64,000 bases of DNA from Cinclus cinclus (taxonomy: Eukaryota; Chordata; Aves; Passeriformes; Cinclidae), in contig NC_085055.1 in the NCBI RefSeq assembly GCF_963662255.1, positions 6,506,102-6,570,101 on the forward strand, read 5' to 3'. Position 1 is the stretch's first letter; each line of letters begins with the position of its first letter. The notes beneath the pieces are model-generated. The model had not been told where the DNA came from. It did not search any database and worked only from the letters and a program-made list of their open reading frames with translations. The position numbers and the translations under genes are program-made. Below, piece after piece: positions 13,840-26,010 of the stretch.

Positions 13840-14060
13840 CTTTTATTAACAAGACATAATGAATCTGTGAATTCATGGAATAACTCCAGTGATTTTGAAC
13901 TTATGAGCAAAGGATGAGCTGTTCCCAAAAAACAAAATGCCATTTAGCCAATGAAGTAAGCAAAATAATAAATGATTGCACATTTAGAACAATCAATAAG
14001 GTGGTTACACAAGATATAATATGATCCAAGATTAATTAGGGATGACAAATTCCCCAGAAG
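13840..14060. promoter_or_regulatory. AT-rich candidate conserved non-coding element
   Basis: This non-repetitive AT-rich block contains 'ttattaacaagacataatg', 'tgaattcatgga', 'aataataaatgattgcac', 'aacaatcaataagg' and 'aagattaattaggg'. It is dense in TAAT/ATTA homeodomain-type cores and matches no repeat I know. Classing it as regulatory is inference from texture only. Confidence 0.25.
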
Positions 14061-15245
14061 GATAAAACATAGGACAAATATGAAATCTAAATGAGAATCC
14101 AGTTAACAACTTGCAAGAAGAGCTGTTTGCACTTGGTGCTCCAGCATCCCATGCTGTTCCAATGAAAGATGACCAATCCAGCAGAAATCTGAGCATTCCC
14201 AGACGGAAATGTGTATCGGTGTGATACATGATGTAAAAAATCAGTGGGTATGTCAGGAGGCTGAGAGGTGAAGGGAAAGCCAAGGAGGCAGGAGCCTGTC
14301 CAGGTGATGGATATTTGCTCTTCTCAAAGCAGAGCTCTGTCTCAGGGCTGCACATTCCTGCAGCTGACCACCTCCAGCAGAGGTCTGGGCAGAGCTTGGG
14401 AAAGCCTCCAAGGTTGGTTCAAGAGCAGGAAGTCCTCCTCCAGCATCTGAAGGGCAGGAGGTCTCACACCCAGTACTTTTCACTGCTCTGCCAGGGAAAC
14501 ATCTACCTGTGGCCAAACAGGGCAATTCCAGCCCCTAAAGTTGCTCTGCTCAGCTGGGGCACCAGGACAGGAAAGGTCCCCATGGCCTGTGGCTTGTGCC
14601 AGTCTCTCATGATGGAGGTACAAGGCAAAAGCTCATGCACTCCATCTTTTCCTCCTTTATTACACATCAGCTGAGTCATTCTAACAGTGTGCTTCTCTAA
14701 CCTCATGGAGGAGGGCTGAAATATTTTGGTGTAGTCTTCATCCTTGGGGGCATAAAGTACTTGCACAGTCTCAGCTGACCAACATCATTCCTGTGGAAGT
14801 CCCACTGCCCTGGGATATTGCTACATGAACTCAGTCTGTCCTGCCTCATTACCCTCAGAGCTCTCCAGCAACTGCTTTGTTGTTGTTTTTTTCATCCTAG
14901 GTAGAGAAATCACACTATTTTCTATGTAATGTGAATGGGGATATTGCTTTACAAAAGGCTTTGAGAGTTTGTGTCCTCACCTCTGAGGTGTGTGGAGATG
15001 CTGGTGCAGACTGAGGTTCTTAGCAGCAAACCAGCCTGTCCTCTGGGAGCCAAAACTGCCCTGAAATGCCAGGGATGACCTGACATGTAGCTCCAAATGT
15101 ATGTCATTATATCCCAACAGAGAATGAGATTCCATCATGTTACGTGAAGCAAATCACTTCAGATTAGTGCAGTTTAAAACCAGGTTGGGGTGTTCTTAAT
15201 TTAATGGAAGTACCACCTCCTTTTAAACCAGTGTCACAGTTCTGG

Positions 15246-15312
15246 TCAAATCAGGAGCTGACTTGATGATCCTTGAGTGCCCCTTCCACCTCATGATATT
15301 CTGTGATTCTAT
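15246..15312 (+). mobile_element. CR1 LINE fragment, extreme 3' end
   Basis: The segment 'tgacttgatgatccttgag', then 'tgccccttccacc' and a terminal 'attctgtgattctat' match the last about 65 bp of CR1 in sense orientation. It is very short and has no upstream CR1 sequence. Confidence 0.85.
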
Positions 15313-16908
15313 CTAAGGAATAAAGTACATCAGCTGGACCAGGGCAGGAACCTCCCAGCCCCGTGCGTGGTGGTTGGTAGCAGCCCACAGAGCTCACACA
15401 GCAGACTATTCCCACTGTCTTTTTCCCCCCAAGCTTTACATTCCCATTCCCCAGGCAGCTGTGGCCCCCTCCAATCCCACCCCTAGCCTGTGGGCTGCCA
15501 TCCCCCAGCTCACTGTGTCTGTCCAGATGCTGTAACTACCACATGGGTGGCCGCTGATTCTCAACTGAGGGCTGGTATAAATCATCCCAGGCTTCCATGT
15601 GAGTCTATTTATTTTAATACTGTGAAGTTTGTTCATTCTCTAGACAGTGTGTTAGGGCTAGGGGCCAAAATCCATGCTGATGTATAGTTTTTGTCATCGG
15701 ATTTATAATTTAGTGCAAGGGGGCTGGGGAAGTGTAAGCCAGGGCAAAAGATTGTGAAGAAGCTTCACCATGCTCCCATCTGCACTGCATTTAATTTACA
15801 GGGCAGATTAAAATCATGGAACATCTTTGACCTCGTTTAGTTTAGGTTGCCTGCAAGATTTAGCTTTTGTTTCATCTTTTTTGCTCGTGGTGTGCAGCCA
15901 AGGGGAGATTCATACCAGGAGCAGAGCCCGCAGTGTCTCTCTTTTGTTGAAAGACACGATGATGCAAAATGGGAATTAAACCATTTTCTCAGTGCAGCCA
16001 GCTCAAAGTTGAACTGAAGGAGATGCCAGCTCTTCTCACTGATTACAGCTTTGCTCCCCTGGGACTGGCAGTGCAGGAAGGCCACATGTGCATCAGATGA
16101 TAGTTTCTTAAACCAGGGTTTTTCTTGCAGCCAGGTCCAGCAGGACACCCTCTCTGCTCAGCTTCTGCTGATGGTTTATCACCATCCTCCCAGGGAAATT
16201 GAATCCAGCATGCAGTGTGGTCCAGATGCATTGCTGCAGATGAAGCCATGGCTCTGGCTGCAAACAGCTCTTCAAATGCAGGGTGAGGAGGGAGTTTCTC
16301 ACACCCTCAATCATTTATGCTGTCACAGCAATTAGCTGCCGTAACCCAGAATAGGCGCTTGAAGTGGGACAGCTCTCCGCTGGTTTTCTGCTTATTTATT
16401 CACCAAGGACATGCTCCAGTTCCTTGGTACCACCTGGTCACACTGTGGCCCTCCAGTCTCGTGTCTGTGGCAGCTGGGCTCAGATTTTCCTGGCATGGGG
16501 AAAAATTAAGGTTCCTGACTGGCATTTCTCTGTCCTGGCCACTGTCTCTGACGTTTAGGAGATCTGGAGGGGCTGGGAATTCTTTAGCTCAAACATCCCT
16601 TTTTGAGGTCACAGCTGCTACAGCATTCAGGGTAACACACAGACTCCTAGGGGAGCTCAGAGAGTTCAGGGTAAAGCTGGATGGGTCATTTTTATAGTCC
16701 AGGGATTGTTTTAGAATAAATCAGACAGTGCTAAAAAACAATGCTAAGATGGGCAGGCAGTCCCCAGCCCAGTGCTCTTGTGGAGCAGTGCTGCACTAAC
16801 TGTATTTTGAGCTCACTTTGAAGGGCATCAATTCTTTTCTTCCCATGCCTCTCAGTTGTTTTTGAGCCTTGGAACAAAAGCCTTCATTCAAAATAAGCTT
16901 TTAAATTT

Positions 16909-16939
16909 GGTTAAAATGTTGGTTAAAATGGTTAAAATG
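16909..16939 (+). repeat. Short tandem repeat of GGTTAAAATG
   Basis: Three near-identical copies follow one another: GGTTAAAATGTT, GGTTAAAATG and GTTAAAATG. It is probably slippage-derived. It borders the AT-rich element candidate that follows. Confidence 0.85.
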
Positions 16940-16959
16940 CTTCCAAGTGCAGGAGTAAA

Positions 16960-17520
16960 TTCACACACACAAAATTAGTTTTCAGATACAGGGGGGAACC
17001 CATTAAGTTTTGTGTGATTATGCAAGCTGATACAAATGTCTTATTAATTAGAAAATCAATCACGCTGTCCAGCTGATTGATGCTAATCCTACACCAAAAG
17101 GGGGGAACGTAAGTATCATCAAGACTATATCATTTCTTCCCATTACAGGGAAGAGGACACGACTGCATTTCAAAGTGATTCTGCTGTAATGAGCTGCAAG
17201 AATACACACCACGTAGTAAGGGCTCTTTTAAGATGTGGCACATTATTTTGATCAATAATACTCAAATTCATTCTGGATCCTGAATATAAGGAAGTTTCAT
17301 ATGAAGATTAAAGGAAATTATAATATGATCAGAGATGATCACCGAGGAGGAGAGCTGTAATTATCCAAGGGGCAGCATTAATAAATAGGAATGAGCCGAA
17401 ACCCTGTGAAATCAGAAAACAGCAAGAATACACTAAAGCTGCTGAAAATATTTCACAGCATTCAGCTAGTGCATTAAAGCTATAAACTATATTACTTGAA
17501 AAAAATAAAAATTGGTATCA
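16960..17520. promoter_or_regulatory. Candidate conserved non-coding element with paired PBX/HOX-like sites
   Basis: This AT-rich, non-repetitive block contains 'ttattaattagaaa' (17041-17054). ATCAATCA follows at 17055-17062, with its exact reverse complement TGATTGAT at 17074-17081. The block also has 'gtaattatcc' and 'tgatcaata'. TGATTGAT is the known form of PBX-HOX composite sites. Open frames are short and stop-rich. Sequence conservation was not measured, so an enhancer role is inferred. Confidence 0.35.
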
Positions 17521-19228
17521 GTTCAAAACACTAATGTCAGACAACCATAGAATGATAATTGAAGGACCCAGTTGATTCTTCACCTGTCCTACGTTACTCT
17601 GCCAGCCCTGCCAGCTTGAGGACTGGTAGCAAATGGTCATAGCAGCCATATTCCTGCCATCCCAAAGCTGTGTGACTGGCCAAGATCTTCTGAAAAATAC
17701 AGGCTGGAATCATACTAAATGACTGGGAGATGACTGGAATGCTCCAGTCAGGCTTTGAAGAAGAAAATAGCTCATTATCATGTAAACGCATGTTGTCTTA
17801 GTTCCAGGCTAATTGTCGTATAGCATATCCTATATAACACAAGACAAAGCCCCAAGGCTCACAAGCCAAGGAAAATGCAAATTACACCATTGACAGAGCT
17901 GAAGGCTCCATGCAACTTTAATTGAGGGGAGGGTGCACTGGTTTTGTGAGACAAATGAGCAGGGAAGTTACATTAGAAAGACAGAGCTGTCTAATACACA
18001 GCTTGACTAATGGGCTTTAACATGGCTCAGCAAATGTTCACCTTGGCCACCTAAGTCTAAGGATATTCACACTTCCAAACTTTGCAACATTTCTGAAACA
18101 GTTCATGGAAATGCTCCAGGCTCTGGAGGCAGTTTCCTTTCTTTCACATCTTTCTTTCACTGTTTTTTGTACAGGAGCATATTGAAAATTCAACGAGGAT
18201 TTGGGCTTTTCTGGGTTAGAAAACGTCCCAAAGGCATTCCTGCCCTGTAGAATGACCACAGTGTTGATACTCACCAATACCAGAGGCTGGTAACTCCCAA
18301 AGGCTGGGATTTAACAGAGCAAGGGCCCATGTTAACTCTGAGTGCTGGTCTCCAAATCAAGGGGTTCTAGCCCATGGTCAGGAAGTGGGATCCACCTCTG
18401 GGCTGCCCAGAACAATCTGCACTCCCTCTACCTGCTGTGCCATGGGTGCTGGCTTTCTGTGGTGGATGACCTCTCTGTCCAGAGATTCAGGCGTCCCTAC
18501 AAAACATTTAAAGGAGGTTGGAGATGAAAAAGTCACTCTTTTGGTGTGAGGAACAAGCACTGAGAGAAGGAAAAGAGGTGTGAGGTAAAGTACTGGAAGA
18601 TAACAGAAGAAGCAGAAAATAGAACTGTTCAGTTAGGCTTCTAACTGATGCAAATCTGAATGATGCACAAACAAATCCAGCTATTTTTGGGGAAAAGGCA
18701 CTGGAAATGCCAGATACATCATGTGGGAAACTGGCTCATCAAGTAGCTGTTACCCTTCCATGGTGAAGCCTGGTGAATTCTTTGGAAGAGCCATGCAGAG
18801 GCTCTGGAAGACTCAGAAGTTTTGCTATGGTTCCTTCTTTCTGCTATGGCCTCGCCTGGTTTAGTGTTGGTATGAGCAGGCTCTCCTCATGCCCTGGGCT
18901 CAAACACTGCATCTCCATCTCCATGCTGCTCCATGTCCTGTGCACGCTGCAGCTGAGACCTTTCCAGTTTCATAATGCAAGAATTCAGAAATAGATGTAC
19001 ATTTACACGTTCCACCACAAACAGATGGTGTCTTTGGCTGCTTTCACTGTGTTCCTCAAAGGTAGCACTGGGCTGCAGAAATTGATCTTCCTACAGCAAT
19101 CTCTCCTTACAGGGGTTTTAGGATTTGTTTTGGTTTCCCATTCACATGGCACACTGGCAGGGGCTCAATGAACACGGGGGGAATTGCCAACCTACTTCCA
19201 ATGCCAGGAGATGTGCTAACTGCTAGAG

Positions 19229-20168
19229 ATGGCCACAAAACAAAGTTCTGGTTCTCACTTCTCTGTGGCACCCAGCAGGACTAGTGTGAGCAAAGAAAAT
19301 ACCAGCCCATATCCAGAATTTGTGGCTAACCTGAAGCTCTCAGGAGGACAAACTGGAACTCCAAAGTCACCTCTTTCTGCAGATCAATGGAAAAAACTGA
19401 AGGAAAATGCCTCCTAGCCCTGCAGATGCTGAGGACGTGACTGTTACAGGGGAATATTTGGCCAGGTTGCAAAGGGACCTTCTCAGTCCACAGCAGTCAC
19501 TGGCTGTGAGGAAGTGTTGTCTCTGGATGAGGACAGCTCAGGGGAATGGTCCTCTCAACAGAGCACATCTCAGTCCAATTCCAGCACAAAAGGTCATTCA
19601 CAAGGAAATGGTATCTGGTAACTTGCTCGTGGGGAGATCTTGCAGCAGCTTCCTGCTCAAGCACAGCTGGAGAGAGCTCGGCCACTTGTGGCTCAGTCTG
19701 GTCATCAGCTTTAGTGAACAATTGCTGCTTCCTCCTGCTTTCTGCAGCCAAAACCAATTTCACTGGAGTGCAACAACCCCAAACCTCACAAAGAAGGTCC
19801 ATGTCCAGGGTGAGGGGTCAGGGATCTCCCCACACTAAGATGATGGCCCCAGACCCCAGCTCAGCTTTGTGTCCAGCGCCACTGATGCTTTCCAAGAAAC
19901 TCATCATAGTCAAAAACCACATCTCTGCATCTCTTCAGATTCCCTTTGCATTCCCACACCATTTATACTGGGTTGGATAAGCCAAAGCTCAGATACCAAG
20001 GAGCATTTGGGCACAGTGACAGCTTTGGGGAATCAGTGCTGGCTGAGTTTTTTTCTGGGGCTGGTTGCACCAGGGGAATATGGGCTCTTTTGGATCACAC
20101 AAAGAAAGGCTTCCCAGCAGTGACAAATCCAGGAGAGGAATGCTGTGGATTCCTTCAGCTTTTGAGCT
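19229..20168 (+). other. Weakly coding-like stretch; possible decayed gene copy
   Basis: The stretch opens with an ATG frame of 62 codons (19229-19417) rich in Ser, Thr and Lys. Open segments in other plus-strand frames then take over. They include 19407-19838; a Ser/Gln-rich segment in a third frame at about 19519-19617, starting S-L-D-E-D-S-S-G-E-W and ending at TAA 19618-19620; 19546-19980; and 19946-20170. The handovers between frames look like those of a frameshifted processed copy. However, I do not recognise the protein, I see no poly-A tail or target duplication, and open frames of this size occur by chance throughout the window. It could simply be low-stop sequence. Confidence 0.2.
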
Positions 20169-22079
20169 GACACTGAATTTACTAGGGAGGAGATGAAGGA
20201 GAGATGGCACAAAAAAAGAATGACCCAGCAACAAATGCACTGGGGAAAGTAGCTCTGGTTATTTCTCAGCCATTCACTCAGAAAGCAAAGATATGCAGCT
20301 CTTCAAACTGCCTATTTAACACTGGAACTGCACAGTAAAGGGAACCTTGCCAGCATATTTCATTAAAATACCTCTCCATCAGTTAATAATCATTCTCTGT
20401 GCTTTAATAGCTCTTCCCCTTCAAGATTTCCAAGTAAAGCCATAAAAGTCAGCTCAACCTTGGGAGAGAAGTATTCTTAAAGATATTTTAGATGCAGAGA
20501 GATGAAAAGACAGGGAGAGTTTCCCCTAAAGTCCTGTATTTTTGCCCCAGCTCCTCATGACAGCAAGTCTTTATTATTGAAATCAGATAACCCAGTGGCT
20601 GTTTGCATAATGATGGCCTGAGTTAATGGCCAAGCCAGAAATCAAATCCAGGACTGGTGGATTTTTTCACTGCTTTTCCCCTTCTAATAAAAATTTACAC
20701 AGATGCTTTGGATGAGAAGTTGCATGCCAAATTCCAAGAATAAACAAATGGGAAACAAATACACTGTGTGGCCCAGTGAAGTGTGTTCACAAGAGGACTA
20801 CTGCTGCTGTTGCTTGACACTGCTCTGCTGCATGAGGAGACCTGAAACTGGATGGGCAGCACCCAGACTCCCAGTTCCCCCTGTTGCTGCTCTGTGTAGC
20901 TCAGAGGTGGCTTTTTCATGTGGGTCTACTAGCCTTTGAATTTCAACATCAAATACTGATTTTTTTCCAAGTCAGAACAGCTATCTTCTTTGATTTTTGT
21001 CTGTGGTTCAGTCAAAGAATTTTTCCAGGAAGTAGGAAGTTTCCTTGCAGTGAAACATGGTGGGAAGTCCAGCAGTTTGGGTTCATATCTGAGCTCCCAA
21101 AGCCACAGCAAGGCCCACAAGGGCTTGTGTGCTCTAAACTCCAAGTGTTTCACAATCACCTTTCCATTCCAGCCACTCTGGAGACACTGATGTCCACCTT
21201 CCACCCTCAGAGACAGTTAAGTAGGAAACTACACATATTTTTTTTGTAAAGCTGGATGTAATTCCACATCAGAGAAAGCTTCTAATGTTTTAATATTTAG
21301 CTTAAAAATATTTATTTTGCTGAATATAAAAAAAAAATCAATCAGCAAAGCCTCAAATACATAGAGACATTTTCCCTATAAAGGAATTCCTTCTCAAAGT
21401 TTGCAAAAGGGAGACCAGAGGAGATCCAGAGGGCACTGGAAGATGCTTGAGAATATCATTAAGATGGTATAAGATGCCTGGTCTTTGTCTAATAGCTGAG
21501 TGCTGTGCACAAGGTATCTGAAGTCATGCTTTTGGCAGACTGTGGGCCAGGTTTTGAGGGCATTGGGTGAAAATATTGTGGGTAATTGTGCTAAGGAACA
21601 GTTCTGTGTATCTTTGATGTCACGGGGCTGCAGCCTTTGGAGATAAGAAACAGAACAGCACAGGGCATCTTATCTGGTCAGGGTCAAGCCTGCTGGAGAG
21701 TCAATGTTAAAACAACATCCCGCCTGATCAGTGCCTGGTGACGTGCACAAATATCATTTTTTATCAGTACAGATGTCCAACCCATCTTTTTATCTGCCGC
21801 CCAACCTGGCTGGCAGCCCATGGTAGGGAGCTCCCCAGCCCCACAGCCCTGCACTCCTTTCCCCCAACCAGACAGAGAAAGGACAGGAGAGGAAATGATA
21901 ATCAGCTTTTCCTTCTTTTGATACAAATGGCCAGAGGAAGCACCACCTTTTAAATTAGCTGTCATTTGGAAAGCAGTCGCAGGATTCCCAGCAGAGCCAC
22001 TCTGCCCCAGCTCTGCTCTACAGCTACAACCAAGGCCACCCGGACACCCGACACAATGTGATACACAGATGTTGATAAA

Positions 22080-22435
22080 TTCTCCCATGTGAAAAAAATA
22101 TTAAGTCATTACAAACAAAGCGGCCTCATAAACAGGGCTTAGGAAATGATGATAAATCAAGTTCGTTAGGCAGCAGAGCTGGTACGAGCCGCTGTCTCAG
22201 CTAATGCAGATTGAGAGTTCAACACATGCTGCATAGATCAGCATTTTAAACACATACCGTTTACCAGCCTTAATGAATACTAAAAGCCCAATAAGCAGGA
22301 GCCAGGGCCTCTCAGACATGGTTTCATACAGATGTTGGCAGAGTTGTCTTTCATTTTATTTGCTAATGAGTTATCGATAGCAGTAATTTGCTGCTGATAA
22401 TGCTGCAGGTTATAAAAGAGAAAAATTAACAAGTT
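22080..22435. promoter_or_regulatory. Candidate conserved non-coding element with a TATCGATA site
   Basis: This is a non-repetitive block with several CpGs retained ('gttcgttagg', 'gtacgagccgc', 'taccgtttacc'). It also has 'ttgctaatgag', the palindrome TATCGATA at 22372-22379 (ONECUT/CUX-type core) and 'gcagtaatttgctgctgata'. It has no long open frame and no repeat identity. The texture is that of a deeply conserved vertebrate non-coding element. The assignment is inference. Confidence 0.35.
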
Positions 22436-24324
22436 CTGTTAAGTGAGGAAATGGGTTGTATGCCCTGCTCTGTCCTGGTGTGGGAGCTGATGCCAGGTGA
22501 AGTTGCAGGCAGCAAAAGCATCGAGGTCCCTGGTTGAGGTAGAGCTGTGGTGGTGCTCAGTGATCACCACCGGGATACCCAGACCTGACCCTGGGCAGAA
22601 CTCCTTCCCCAGTGTGGAGGGAAGTGAAGAACTGGCTGCTGTTAGCACAGATCTAAGTATTGCAGGAAGGGTGGAAAGAAGGGAAAAGGGCAAGTCAACA
22701 TGGTCGGGGCATAATAAAGCCACAGGCTGAGTTCAGTCTGCTACAGCATTAGGTGGGAATCCTTGTCTGAGGTTACATCCTTGTTTAAACTGGGGACTCT
22801 GGTAACCTTGAGCTCTGGTCCTGACCCAAACACTGCCTTCCCCAGATCTTGACTGGCTCCCCTGCTGCACTGTTGTAAATTCTGATCATCATCCTCAGCC
22901 ATCTGTGGGAATTCAGACACATGAACATAGGCACTGACCTGCCCAGCTCACTGTAAGGACTGATTTCATACTGCTTGTGAGGAGCTTCAAGGAGGCAACC
23001 CCAGACATGTGCAAAATATTAATTTTACCCATTACATCTAATAGATGATATTTTTGATAAATGCAGAAGGCAAAATAATTCAATGGAGCAGCTCCTCTAC
23101 CGAGGAGGGAAAATGTTAGCAAGGCAGGGGTGACCTTTGCCTGAGAGGGGACAGCAGGGGACAAGGTGTGGCCTGGAGGTTGGTGCCTTCAGCAGCTCCT
23201 TCCTGACACCTGGCCTCACATGCACAGTGATTTTTAGAAAATCTGCGTCTGGTCATCAAACTCTGAAGTAGATGCTGTAAAATATCCTGTATTTTGCAGG
23301 TCAGATGAAGTTCTGCTTTTTGCTAAGCCCCTTGAATGCTGGTAGGAGCAGAGTTGATCAATTCCTGAAGAGCTGGTTCAAACCAAGCTGGGCAAGCCTC
23401 CATCTGTGCACAAAGTAAACCAGGTGCTGCCTGAAGGAAGACACTCTAGAATCTCAGCTCTGGGTGCTGGCAGAGCAAAATGTTATTACGGTTGGTGGTG
23501 CTAATGAGGGTCCAGCCCTGGCAATCCCTCGGATGATGGGTGGTGAGTGCGTGGTGTTTGTGTGTGACAGATTAGCTGTGTATCCCTGAGCCAGGGTTTC
23601 TGTAGGGCACTATGTGTGCAGCAGTCACTGCTGCAGTTTATTTATCCTAGTGCTGGTGTGCTCACACTCCCCCCACCCCCACCCTGTGGGTGCAGGTCTT
23701 GGGCACTTCTTGGAAAAGCAGGAAAAGCATTGCTGGGTTGCCCTGTTTTCCATTTATTTTTCTATAAAAGGTACTCACACTGATCCACTTTTTCTCCATT
23801 GAAAGTGAATAGATATCCCCTGTCTCTCAGCTGGAAAAGCCTGAGGAAAAATAGGATCAGAGAGTTTTACAGTTTGCAACCAATGATCTTCAAGTTCAGT
23901 GCCTGTCTGTGACAGTCACTGGCAGCTCCTTGGCACCAGAACCCTGCAGGACCCAAAGGGACAATCACTGTGACACAGAAAAAGAGAAAATACAGTCACA
24001 GACATCATCTGTGGATGAGCAGGTTGTAAAAGGTTTTCCAGCCTGCCCACACTGCCTGCCAAGCACAGTCCATGGCTCCCTGCCTGGCTGGCCCAGGAGA
24101 TGCTCCTTGCCCATTTCCCTGTTTTGTTCCATGTTTCCTTCCAGCAGGATGAGCTACATTCTGGGATGGCAAATGGGGAGAATCCCGTGGCTGTGCTGGA
24201 GCCAGGGTCAACTCAGCTGTCACTTTCTACCAACAAACCATGTCCAGATTGTGGCTGGAACACTGCACAGGAAAAAAAAGCAACCTTGCCATGAATGTGG
24301 GGCTTTCACCTTCAGCTGTCTTTT

Positions 24325-24405
24325 AAAGTAGTTTTTCATTTTAATTCAGGCTAATTAATGCATTAATGGTTATAGCTTTAGCTTTAAAGGTTTAGGTGCC
24401 ATTAG
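24325..24405. promoter_or_regulatory. Candidate element with a 14-bp homeodomain-type palindrome
   Basis: ATTAATGCATTAAT at 24354-24367 is a perfect palindrome with two ATTA cores around ATGCAT. It is flanked by a further 'ctaatta', and by 'ggttatagctttagcttt' and 'cattagttaag'. Paired-type and POU homeodomain proteins bind sites of this shape. Function here is inferred. Confidence 0.35.
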
Positions 24406-24589
24406 TTAAGCCCTGACACCAAGGACTTCCTGGAGGACCCCAGCCAGGCTGCTCCTTGCTGTCTGCACCTCTGCCACCACAGGGAAATTAAGGGGTAGAG
24501 GGAGTTTGGATCAGAACCAGCAGGCAAGAAACAGTTATCGAGTCCTAATTTAAGCCTGAAATCTTTGATTTTCCCTCCCCCACTTGCTG

Positions 24590-24905
24590 TTTCCATCGTG
24601 GTGCTTATGGAAATTAATTTAAAAGTATTGTGCAATTAAAAAAAATTAATGGTTTCCTTCCTCTGGAATTGAGAGCTTTCTTCTGAGCAGGAGGGAGGGG
24701 TTTGTGAGCATGTCGTTCCTTTTTAGGGGGCTGAATAGAGGCTTCTATCCTCTCATGTTTTAATTAATTTTTCTATAGTTGCTTCATTAATTGATATTTA
24801 TGTATTGCTTGTTGTGCATAAATCCTGGAAACTGCACATAAGAGGATGTTCTCGTTACTGCTCTACGTACACGTGCTTGGCCAATACTGGAATATTAATA
24901 GTTGG
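24590..24905. promoter_or_regulatory. AT-rich candidate conserved non-coding element
   Basis: The block contains 'gaaattaatttaaaag', 'caattaaaaaaaattaatgg', 'ttttaattaatttttc', 'cattaattgatatttatg' and 'gtgcataaatcc', then CpG-bearing 'tctacgtacacgtgcttggc'. Clustered TAAT cores in unique sequence are the only support. Confidence 0.3.
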
Positions 24906-25589
24906 AGTAGCATGGAAAAGTACAGTTTGTTTCCCTTTCTCTGAGGTCTCTGTCCTGTGTTGTGCCTTCAGGGAATAAAGAGTTGCTTCAAGAAAGGCAT
25001 TTTTTTGTGTGTTGCAAGGGTACTGTGTCTGTGGAGGTAAGTGCCAAAGTGATGGGGATGCAGCTGAGGCAGACCACTATAGCTCTGAGTTTTGCATGTC
25101 CTGTAAAACTAAACATGGACAGAAAGTGTCTTCATGTGCACGCCTTTCCCAGTCCTGCTGCCTGGTGATTCAGCTTCCCACTGGGAAGGCAGGCAAGCAC
25201 CCAGGCCAGACTTTTCTGAAGGGTTTTATCTGCTCCTGTTTAGCACTTGCTTGCCTCTGGACAGTTGTTTTGCTCCAGAAATCTCTGAGTAAGCAGGGAC
25301 CTCTTTTTTCACTGCCAAACCCTCATCCCCTGTGAAATCTGCTGAGAGTGGGCTTCAGCCCAGCAGCCTTTCCACCCAAGTGGCTAATTTAACCTTACCA
25401 AAAGTAATTGTTCCTGTCTGAAGATAAAAATAATTTTAAAAGCGCCTTGGAGCAGACTGGAGCAGTTGTCCTGTGTCTCTGGGATCATGGCTATGGTTTT
25501 CTCCATCACCCACAGGAGTGAGCATCCTGCCCTGCCCACAGGAACCCCCCTGCCCTGAAACTCCTGGTGTCTCTGTGAGGTGAGTTATG

Positions 25590-26010
25590 GTCTGCCCATG
25601 GAGCTATTGTTATTTGAGATTTTATTAATCATTTACTACATTTTATGAGGTTAGTCACCTGCATTGTCTCTGTGCTGACACAATAATTTACCATTACAAG
25701 GATGAAAAATAAAATAAAAGATCATTTACTGGCAGCTCACAATGCTCTTACCAGGTTACAAAGGCAGCTGGTGGATATTTCTTCTGGGGAACAAAAATAA
25801 AACAAAAAGGAATGATGAGGCACAGCCAAAAGGGTATTGCTGACGATCAGTTTTATACTGAAGCATGTGATAATCAATTATTCAGAAACATGGTGTTGAA
25901 CTATCTTTCCCCATGGGTTTATAAACCTCTTGCTGGCTTAGCTCTGGTAACAGTTATCCAGAGATACGTAAGGATATCTCCAGAAGCCACAAGAGGACAT
26001 TGATATTAGG
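25590..26010. promoter_or_regulatory. AT-rich candidate conserved non-coding element
   Basis: 'gctattgttatttgag', 'ttattaatcatttac', 'cacaataatttaccattac', 'gctgacgatcag' and 'gtgataatcaattattc' lie in unique sequence. A 63-codon frame at 25812-26003 overlaps the second half but resembles no protein I know. It probably reflects low stop density. Confidence 0.25.

Larger units (their letters stand above)
9478..15245. other. Unique non-coding sequence with simple repeats
   Basis: No gene is supported. Apart from the simple repeats and one AT-rich element candidate listed separately, this is ordinary mixed sequence. The longer open frames (11591-11974 minus, 127 codons; 14315-14674 plus, 119 codons) overlap frames on the other strand and show no recognisable motif. 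Confidence 0.55.
15313..19228. other. Unique non-coding sequence, no gene seen
   Basis: Apart from the short tandem repeat at 16909-16939 and the element candidate at 16960-17520, I see nothing specific. From 17521 to 19228 there are only short frames on both strands and no repeat family. A possible CR1 scrap near 17545 is too weak to annotate. Confidence 0.5.

Noticed and set aside
17545..17585. 'catagaatgataattgaagg' resembling the start of an inverted CR1 tail
   Set aside because: Only the first few bases match; the expected 'ggttggaagggacctt' and later CR1 blocks are missing.
25009..25335. Cysteine-rich plus-strand frame suggestive of a zinc-binding or secreted peptide
   Set aside because: Cysteine spacing fits no family I recognise, there are no splice sites or signal peptide, and a different frame is open across the same bases.
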